The position numbers and the translations under genes are program-made. 13,487 nt of DNA, from positions 1 through 13,487 of the forward strand of contig JANXXG010000342.1 of the NCBI GenBank assembly GCA_025350745.1, in the 5' to 3' direction. This stretch comes from Chloroflexota bacterium (GTDB taxonomy: Bacteria; Chloroflexota; Limnocylindria; P2-11E). Of the stretch, positions 8,372-13,487 are shown in pieces. Numbering within the stretch: the stretch's first letter is position 1; every line of letters begins with the position of its first letter. The notes beneath the pieces were generated by a model, which made no database searches, was not told the origin of the DNA, and saw nothing but the letters and a program-made list of their open reading frames with translations.

Positions 8372-8901
8372 TTCACCCCCGCGCCGGGACCGGCCTGACC
8401 TTCGCCCTGATATTTGCCCCGGTAGCCCTCGCCGGCGGGGACCCCGAGGCGGAGGAACACCAGCTGCAGCACCGCGGCACCGCGTTGGAGGCGGTAGCCC
8501 TTGGGATTCATCACGCTGAGGAGCCCCTCGCCACGCCCGGAGTACCCCGCATCCCAGACGGCCGTGTGGATCGCGACGCCGGAGCGGAGCAGGCTGGAGC
8601 GCGGCCGCGCGAAGGCCATGAGGTCGGTCGGCAGGTTGACCTTTTCCGCGTAACCGATCACGTAGCTGCCGGCGTGGAGGTCCCACCAGCCGTCGACGTC
8701 CGGCTGCACATCCTCACGGGCGGCCGGCTCGCGAAGGTTGTGCGCCGCGCCCAAGAGACCGGGGGACGTGAGGCGCTGGACCCGGTCGATGCGGAGGTCG
8801 ATGCCGTTCGGCTGGAGCTGCGTCTGCTGGTCGATGCCCTCCACGAGCGGTGGATCGGCCGCGAGCGCGGCGCGAAGCTCCTCACGCGACAACACGCTCA
8901 C
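8368..8901 (-). CDS. dut: dUTP diphosphatase, archaeal-type Dcd/DUT superfamily
   Basis: Predicted to hydrolyse dUTP to dUMP and pyrophosphate, keeping uracil out of DNA and supplying dTMP synthesis; 177 aa. Seen: LQPNGIDLRIDRV (29-41), the phosphate-binding RSSLLRSG (101-108), AVWDAGYSG with Asp117 as the probable water-activating residue, and the C-terminal arm YRGKYQGEG (160-168). By hand alignment the catalytic Glu of dCTP deaminases (VLEF in E. coli Dcd) is not at its place, so I favour dUTPase over deaminase. The pattern matches the family first described from archaea; an annotation as dCTP deaminase is the main alternative. Start is GTG at 8901, two bases after the transcription start predicted from the -10 box TAGCAT (8915-8910). 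A second GTG two codons later is possible. It is the first gene of the minus-strand group, and its stop overlaps the amidohydrolase start. Confidence 0.88.
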   Translation of the reverse strand: MSVLSREELRAALAADPPLVEGIDQQTQLQPNGIDLRIDRVQRLTSPGLLGAAHNLREPAAREDVQPDVDGWWDLHAGSYVIGYAEKVNLPTDLMAFARPRSSLLRSGVAIHTAVWDAGYSGRGEGLLSVMNPKGYRLQRGAAVLQLVFLRLGVPAGEGYRGKYQGEGQAGPGAGVK

Positions 8902-8949
8902 TGTTCCCGATGCTAGGCGGGTGGCCGGTCGGGTGCCACACTTCCGCTG
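8902..8949. promoter_or_regulatory. Divergent promoter region between dUTPase and cyclase copy 2
   Basis: The gap is 48 bp. On the minus strand TAGCAT (8915-8910) is a good -10 box giving a start at about 8903, two bases before the GTG of the dUTPase. On the plus strand only a weak -10 candidate is visible, CACACT at 8937-8942, which would place the start at about 8949, next to the ATG at 8950. An imperfectly supported inverted repeat, GTGGC (8921-8925) and GCCAC (8935-8939), overlaps it. No Shine-Dalgarno precedes either gene, and no -35 box is convincing. Confidence 0.45.
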
Positions 8950-11900
8950 ATGCTCGCCACCAAGACGTTCCTCTTCTCCGACCTTCGGGAGTACACGCGT
9001 TTCGTCGAAACCCACGGCGATGCCGCCACCGCGACGCTCATCGGGGACTACCGCCGCATCGTTCGCGCGGAGATCTGGAAGCACGAGGGCGCCGAGATCA
9101 AGACCGAGGGCGACTCCTTCTATGTCGTCTTCTCCGGAGCGCGCGCCGCCGTTGGCGCTGCCCAGGGCATCCTCCGCGAGGCCGAGCGCTACTCGCAGGC
9201 GAACCCGGAGCGGCCGCTCCGCGTCGGCATCGGGATCAACGCCGGCGAGCCGCAGCCGCACGAGGGTCAGTACGTCGGCTCCGCGGTCATCGTCGCGGCG
9301 CGGCTGGCCCAGGCGGCGAGCGCCGGCGAGCTGCTCATCACGGACCTTGTCCGCGGACTCCTCCCGCGGGATGGCGCGCAGCTGAACGAGCGCGCGGGCC
9401 TGACGCTCAAGGGGCTCGATGATCCGCCGCGCGTCTTCAGCGTCGGCTGGCGCGGCCCGGCACCGCGGGCCGCGGCGCCGACCGAGGTGGCCATCGAGGC
9501 CGCGGCTCCGTTGTCCCGTCAGGTCCTCTCTCCGATCGTCGTTGGTCGCGATGCCGAGCTTGCCTCGCTCACGGCAGCGCTCGCCGAGGCGACCTCCGGC
9601 CAACCCCGCACGGTCCTCGTGTCCGGGGAGGCCGGGCTGGGGAAGACCGCTTTGCTCCGGCGTTTCCGCGAGGCGGCGACCGCTGGCGGCGCGCGCGTGC
9701 TCGTCGGCGAATGCAGCGAGGTCGAGGCGCGCCGGCCCTTCGGGCCGTTCATCGACGCCCTCAGTAATGCGTCCATCCCTCTGCCACCCGATCTCAGCCA
9801 GGGCGGACCGGGGGCGGAGCCGATCGGCGAGACCGAGCGGTACCGCGTGCATGAGGGCTTCGCCGCGCGCATCATCGAGGCAGCTCGGGAGGCGCCCCTC
9901 GTCCTCGCGATCGAGGATCTGCACTGGGCGGACGAGGCGACGTACGAGCTGGTCCCCTATCTCGCGCGCAAGCTGCGCAACGCGAGGGTCCTGTTGCTCG
10001 CGACATACCGTTCGGACGAGCTCCATCGCCTCCATCCCCTGAACCACGTCCTCGCGGAGCTCGCGCGCGGGAGGCTCGCCGATGACGTCCGGCTCAACAA
10101 GCTGTCGCTCGAGGAGACCGGAAGCGTGCTGCGGGCGGCGATGGGCCTGAACCGCCCGCCGACGGCCGCGTTCCGTCAGGCGATCTGGGAACGGACCGAA
10201 GGGAACCCGTTCTTCATCGAGGAGATCCTTCGGGCGCTCGTCGAGAAAGGTGACCTCGCCTACCGCGATGGCGCATGGCGGCGGACGAAGGACGTCGCCG
10301 ACCTTGCGATCCCGGTCTCCGTCCGCGATGCCGTCCAACAGCGTCTCTTGGCGATGGAGCCGACCGCGCGGAAGGTCATGCAGGTCGCCGCGGTGATCGG
10401 CCCGCGGTTCGAGTTTGATCTGCTGACCGAGGTCAGCGGCCTCGGCGAGCACCAGGTCCTCGATGCCATCAAGAGCGCCATCGACCAACAGCTGGTGCGG
10501 GAGGACGTGGACGCCGCGGACGATGCCTATGCCTTCCGGCACGCGCTGTCGCGCGAGAGCGTCCTCGCGGAGCTGCTGCAGCGCGAGCGTCGCCTGCTCC
10601 ATCGCGCGGTCGGGGAGGCGATCGAGAAGCGGACCGGCGGCGGCACGCGTGCCGAGGACCTCGCGTATCACTTCGACCAGGCGCGGGACGTACCGAAGGC
10701 CTACCGCTATCACCAGGCCGCCGCCGCCGACGCGGAGCGCGCGTTCGCCTTTGCGCGCGTCGTCGGCCACCTCGAGCGCGCCGCGGAGCTCGCCACTGAC
10801 GACGATCCGCAGCTCGGCGAGCTCGAGCTGCGGCTGGCAGGGGCGGCGTTCAACGCGGGAGACGTCCCGCGGGCGGATCGAGCAGCCGCGGAGGCGCGTG
10901 CGTTCTACGGCGAGCGGAAGGACGCCCGAGGGCTCGGTACGGCGGCGCGCCAGCACTCGCTCTACCGGTGGATGCTCGGCGACACGGCAGGTGCGATGGA
11001 CCTGGCCCGCGAGTCGGTCTCGCGTCTCGAGCCGCTCGGCAACACCGGCGAGCTCGCCGGCGCCTACGGCACGGTCGCGCGCCTCGCAACGCTGGCCGGC
11101 GATGATCGTGACGCGATCTCCTTCGGTGAGCGAGCGCTCGCGCTCGCGCGCGAGACCGGCGAACGGGAGACGGAGGTCCACGCGCTGATCACCGTCGGGA
11201 CGACACGGGGAAACGTCGGAGAGGCCGCCGGCCTCGACATCATCCGCTCGGCGATCGCGCTCGCCGAGCGGTACGGTTTCGCGAACGCCGCGCAACGCGG
11301 CTACCAGAACCTGGGCGCGACGCTCCTGCGGCATGGGAATGAGGCCGACAGGCGCCGCGTCCACGAGGAGGCGGTGGCCCACGCGCGACGTCACGGCGTG
11401 CGGCCGACGATGCAGCTCAGCCGCGAGCAGGGCTTCGCGTTCCAGGACGGGGCCTGGGACAAAGCATTCCAGATCGCAGAGGACGAACAGGACGACACGA
11501 TCTGGTCCGCGGCCCGCGAGGTGCAGGCTGCAGTCATCGTTGCGGCACGGGAGGGCCCGGAGCGCGCCCTGCACCGGATCGACGAGCCGTGGCGGCGTCT
11601 TGTCGCCGCGCGGGACCCGCAGTGGGTGGTCATGGCGGTCGTCGCGGCGACGGTCCCGTACCTCGCTGGAGATCATCGGCGCGCCCTCGAGCTGTGCGGG
11701 CCGATGGTCCCGCTCTTCGACCTGCCGGTGATGGCCTTCCCGCATATCTCCGACCCAGCGATCGTGATGGCGCTGCTCGCGGCTCATCGCGGCGGCGACG
11801 CGGCCGCGTTCGAGCGGTGGGTAGCGTTCGCCGCGGGGACGCGGGGTGACGACCGGATGCTGATGGCGGCCGATGTCGCCGAAGCCATTGCCCTGGCGCG

Positions 11901-12156
11901 CGATGGTGGCGCCTTGCGGGCGGCCGCGGCCCTGGCCGCGGCGGCGGAGCGGTTCGCCGGCCAGGGCATCGTGGCCTCGAGCGTCGCGCTCCTGCGGGAA
12001 TTCGCGGCCGACCTCTTCGCTGACGGCGGTGATCCTGCGCAAGCTGCGGCGGCGATCGCGCCACTGGTCCGCTGGCTGCGGCTCGGCGGTGGACAGTGGT
12101 ACCTACGGCGTATCGAGACGTGGGCCGCCGAGCGCGGCGTGACGCTCTCAGACTGA
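8950..12156 (+). CDS. Cyclase-like-AAA ATPase-TPR signalling protein (copy 2, cyclase site degenerate)
   Basis: 1068-aa paralogue of the protein at 1051-4179 with the same domain order. The cyclase domain (about 4-167) keeps metal Asp11 (FSDLREYTRF), Asp55 and Lys51 (IKTEGDSFYVVF), but the transition-state Asn is Ile114 (VGSAVIVAARL) while Arg118 remains, and the second substrate-selecting position is Gln107. Cyclase activity is therefore doubtful. An Ala/Pro-rich linker (about 168-190) leads to the AAA domain: Walker A GEAGLGKT (226-233), Walker B LVLAIEDLHWAD (Asp323), TEGNPFFIEE. AFRHALSRESVLAELL (528-543) matches the linker domain of copy 1. TPR-like helices fill the remainder; no DNA-binding helix-turn-helix is visible. 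ATG at 8950 is the only ATG or GTG after an in-frame TAG at 8914. Its stop shares one base with the thioesterase start (TGATG), so the two are probably co-translated. Confidence 0.91.
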   Translation: MLATKTFLFSDLREYTRFVETHGDAATATLIGDYRRIVRAEIWKHEGAEIKTEGDSFYVVFSGARAAVGAAQGILREAERYSQANPERPLRVGIGINAGEPQPHEGQYVGSAVIVAARLAQAASAGELLITDLVRGLLPRDGAQLNERAGLTLKGLDDPPRVFSVGWRGPAPRAAAPTEVAIEAAAPLSRQVLSPIVVGRDAELASLTAALAEATSGQPRTVLVSGEAGLGKTALLRRFREAATAGGARVLVGECSEVEARRPFGPFIDALSNASIPLPPDLSQGGPGAEPIGETERYRVHEGFAARIIEAAREAPLVLAIEDLHWADEATYELVPYLARKLRNARVLLLATYRSDELHRLHPLNHVLAELARGRLADDVRLNKLSLEETGSVLRAAMGLNRPPTAAFRQAIWERTEGNPFFIEEILRALVEKGDLAYRDGAWRRTKDVADLAIPVSVRDAVQQRLLAMEPTARKVMQVAAVIGPRFEFDLLTEVSGLGEHQVLDAIKSAIDQQLVREDVDAADDAYAFRHALSRESVLAELLQRERRLLHRAVGEAIEKRTGGGTRAEDLAYHFDQARDVPKAYRYHQAAAADAERAFAFARVVGHLERAAELATDDDPQLGELELRLAGAAFNAGDVPRADRAAAEARAFYGERKDARGLGTAARQHSLYRWMLGDTAGAMDLARESVSRLEPLGNTGELAGAYGTVARLATLAGDDRDAISFGERALALARETGERETEVHALITVGTTRGNVGEAAGLDIIRSAIALAERYGFANAAQRGYQNLGATLLRHGNEADRRRVHEEAVAHARRHGVRPTMQLSREQGFAFQDGAWDKAFQIAEDEQDDTIWSAAREVQAAVIVAAREGPERALHRIDEPWRRLVAARDPQWVVMAVVAATVPYLAGDHRRALELCGPMVPLFDLPVMAFPHISDPAIVMALLAAHRGGDAAAFERWVAFAAGTRGDDRMLMAADVAEAIALARDGGALRAAAALAAAAERFAGQGIVASSVALLREFAADLFADGGDPAQAAAAIAPLVRWLRLGGGQWYLRRIETWAAERGVTLSD

Positions 12157-12623
12157 TGGACCTCACGCCAAAGCCCGTCTCCGCGTCAAAGACCGTGTTC
12201 ACGAAGTCCATGCTGCCGAGCGACGCGAACCCTTCAGGGAACGTCCACGGCGGCGAGATCATGAAGCTCATCGACGAGTGCGCCGGCGCCGCGGCCGGCA
12301 GGCACGCTCGGCAGCGGGTCGTGACCGCGCGGGTGGACGAGCTCTCGTTCCTCGCGCCGGTGTACGTGGGGAACCTGGTCACTGCTCGGGCCTCCGTGAA
12401 CGATGTGGGAACGAAGAGCATGGAGATCGGCGTGCGCGTCGACGCGGAGGACATCCTCACCGGCACCGTCGTCCACGTGTCATCGGCGTACCTCGTCTAC
12501 GTGGCGATCGACGCCCAGGGCAAGGCCGCACCGATTCCGCCGGTGCTCGCCGAAAGCGACGAAGAGAAGCGGCGGATGGCCGCCGCCAAGCTTCGGCGCG
12601 AAAGACGTAGCCACCACCGCTAG
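12156..12623 (+). CDS. Acyl-CoA thioesterase, YciA-type hotdog fold
   Basis: Predicted to hydrolyse acyl-CoA to free acid and CoA in the cytoplasm, adjusting CoA and acyl-CoA pools; 155 aa, normal for a single-hotdog enzyme that forms a hexamer (trimer of dimers) in the family. The core motif is PSDANPSGNVHGGEIMKLID (21-40), in which Asn25 and Asp40 correspond to the catalytic region of YciA/BFIT-type enzymes. RVDELSFLAPVYVGN (59-73) and the strand YLVYVAID follow. The C-terminal tail (about 135-155) is basic. The ATG at 12156 overlaps the TGA of the cyclase-like gene by one base and has no Shine-Dalgarno, so it depends on translation of the upstream gene. An earlier in-frame start at 12096 would lie wholly inside the upstream gene and is rejected. 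Acyl chain preference cannot be read from the sequence. Confidence 0.93.
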   Translation: MDLTPKPVSASKTVFTKSMLPSDANPSGNVHGGEIMKLIDECAGAAAGRHARQRVVTARVDELSFLAPVYVGNLVTARASVNDVGTKSMEIGVRVDAEDILTGTVVHVSSAYLVYVAIDAQGKAAPIPPVLAESDEEKRRMAAAKLRRERRSHHR

Positions 12624-12650
12624 CATCGCGACAGCGCAAGGAGGGTCCAG
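12621..12650 (+). promoter_or_regulatory. Candidate -10 box on a stop codon plus strong ribosome binding site for the TAXI gene
   Basis: TAGCAT at 12621-12626 begins with the stop codon of the thioesterase gene and is identical to the -10 box proposed for the dUTPase gene. It would start a transcript near 12633. AAGGAGGG at 12638-12645 is a near-perfect Shine-Dalgarno, 5 bases before the ATG at 12651. No good -35 box is visible, so the promoter part is uncertain; the ribosome site is clear. Confidence 0.5.
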
Positions 12651-13487
12651 ATGAGAGGCGCACGCATCCTGTCGGTGACCGTGGCGACATTGCTCGTCGC
12701 GGTCGCATGCCAGGCTCCACGGGCGACATCCGAGTCAACGCCGGCGCCGAGCGCGGCGGCCGCGAGCAAGGCACCAGACTTCACCGGTAAGACGCTGAAC
12801 ATCGTGACCGGTGGCACCGGCGGCGTGTACATCGTCTACGGCGCTGGCCTCGCGGACGTGCTCTCGAAGCGGATGAAGGTCGCAGCGAGCGCGCAGACCA
12901 CACCGGCGTCCGTCGACAACATGAAGCTCATCCGTGACGGCAAGGCCGACCTCGCGTTCACGCTGGCCGACACGGCGTTCGACGCGATCAACGGGAAGAA
13001 CCGATTCGCGCCGCCGGAGGCGAAGGCGGACGCGAAGACGATCGCGGTCATGTATTCGAACTACATGCACATCGTCGCGAAGGCCTCCGCCGGCATCAAC
13101 ACCGTCGGCGACCTCAAGGGCAAGCGAGTGTCTATCGGCGCCGCCGGATCGGGGACCGAGACGAAGGGCATTCGCATCCTCGAGGCGTTCGGCCTCGACG
13201 CGACGAAGGACATCCAGCCGCAGCGGCTGAACGCGCAGGACTCGGCGGACGCGCTCCGTGATGGCAAGATCGACGCGTTCTTCTTCGACGGCGGTCTGCC
13301 AACGAGCGCTGTGACGGATATCGCGAACTCGACCCCCATCAAGCTCCTCGACCAGACCGAGGCGATCGCGAAGATGAACGCGAAGTACGGCAACTTCTAC
13401 TTCGCCGCCAAGATCCCGAAGGGCACCTACAAGAACGACGTGGACGTCGTGACCGCGGGTGTCGCGAACCTGCTCGTGGTCCCGTCG
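12651..13487 (+). CDS. TAXI-family TRAP transporter solute-binding lipoprotein, partial (C-terminus outside window)
   Basis: Predicted extracytoplasmic substrate-binding protein of a TRAP-type, ion-gradient-driven importer. The open frame runs 279 residues to the window end; the family is usually about 320-330 aa, so some 40-50 residues are missing. The N-terminus has a basic start (MRGAR), a hydrophobic core and the lipobox AVAC with Cys20, then an Ala/Pro/Ser-rich linker to about residue 40, suggesting a lipid-anchored protein. TAXI signatures are LNIVTGGTGGVY (49-60), the SVDNMKLIRDGKADLAF segment (about 87-103), KGKRVSIGAAGSGTE and DGKIDAFFFDGG. The membrane subunit, often a DctQ/DctM fusion in this class, would be expected downstream. 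Studied TAXI proteins bind glutamate or other small carboxylates; the substrate here is unknown. It has its own strong ribosome binding site, unlike the genes before it. Confidence 0.94.
   Translation, partial: MRGARILSVTVATLLVAVACQAPRATSESTPAPSAAAASKAPDFTGKTLNIVTGGTGGVYIVYGAGLADVLSKRMKVAASAQTTPASVDNMKLIRDGKADLAFTLADTAFDAINGKNRFAPPEAKADAKTIAVMYSNYMHIVAKASAGINTVGDLKGKRVSIGAAGSGTETKGIRILEAFGLDATKDIQPQRLNAQDSADALRDGKIDAFFFDGGLPTSAVTDIANSTPIKLLDQTEAIAKMNAKYGNFYFAAKIPKGTYKNDVDVVTAGVANLLVVPS

Noticed and set aside
8906..8933. CCCGA/TCGGG inverted repeat in the second divergent region
   Set aside because: Five-base arms 18 bases apart are expected by chance in DNA this rich in G and C.
8368..12042. 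A 1224-codon minus-strand frame that runs through cyclase copy 2 and ends in the dUTPase
   Set aside because: Only the last 177 codons (from 8901) look like a real protein. The rest is antisense to the cyclase-like gene, so the apparent giant fusion is not believed.
12096..12155. A 20-codon longer N-terminus for the thioesterase starting at 12096
   Set aside because: It lies entirely inside the end of the upstream gene, adds Arg-rich sequence unlike the family, and the ATG at 12156 fits both family length and the TGATG overlap.
1..13487. Search for CRISPR repeats, tRNA genes, insertion sequences, phage or defence genes
   Set aside because: No regularly spaced direct repeats, tRNA-like cloverleaf sequence, transposase motif or terminal repeats were seen by eye; the window is occupied almost fully by metabolic and signalling genes.

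Overview
The window is high-GC, densely packed bacterial DNA with nine protein-coding genes (seven complete, two cut by the window edges). I saw no tRNA, rRNA, CRISPR array, transposase or phage gene. The style suggests a soil or freshwater Chloroflexota or, less likely, an actinobacterium: multidomain cyclase/AAA/TPR regulators, GTG starts, starts with almost no leader behind TAGNNT -10 boxes, and an archaeal-type dUTPase. This placement is inference, not a phylogenetic result.

Layout: (1) 1-1009, minus strand, a PcaF/FadA-type thiolase whose C-terminus lies outside the window. (2) 1010-1050, a 41-bp divergent promoter built on a perfect 8-bp inverted repeat. (3) 1051-5825, plus strand, a 1042-aa cyclase-AAA-TPR signalling protein whose stop overlaps the GTG start of urocanate hydratase (hutU) by 4 bp. 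(4) 5822-8901, minus strand, a three-gene group read as dUTPase, amidohydrolase, orphan sensor histidine kinase. It converges on hutU so tightly that the two stop codons share the palindrome CTAG. (5) 8902-8949, a second short divergent promoter region. (6) 8950-13487, plus strand, a second, 1068-aa cyclase-AAA-TPR protein, whose stop shares one base with the start of a YciA-type acyl-CoA thioesterase, followed 27 bp later by a TAXI-type TRAP solute-binding lipoprotein cut by the window end.

The genes suggest a catabolic and signalling neighbourhood: histidine breakdown (hutU), acyl-CoA chemistry (thiolase, thioesterase), small organic or amino acid uptake (TAXI protein) and nucleotide-pool cleaning (dUTPase). 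The most notable pattern is that a large cyclase-AAA-TPR protein appears twice, each time as the first gene of a divergently transcribed unit and each time overlapping a single metabolic enzyme gene. The first copy keeps most class III cyclase catalytic residues. The second has lost the transition-state Asn and may be a nucleotide-binding relic. This is the best candidate here for an under-described regulatory arrangement. Each component family is known, and the functional link is inference.
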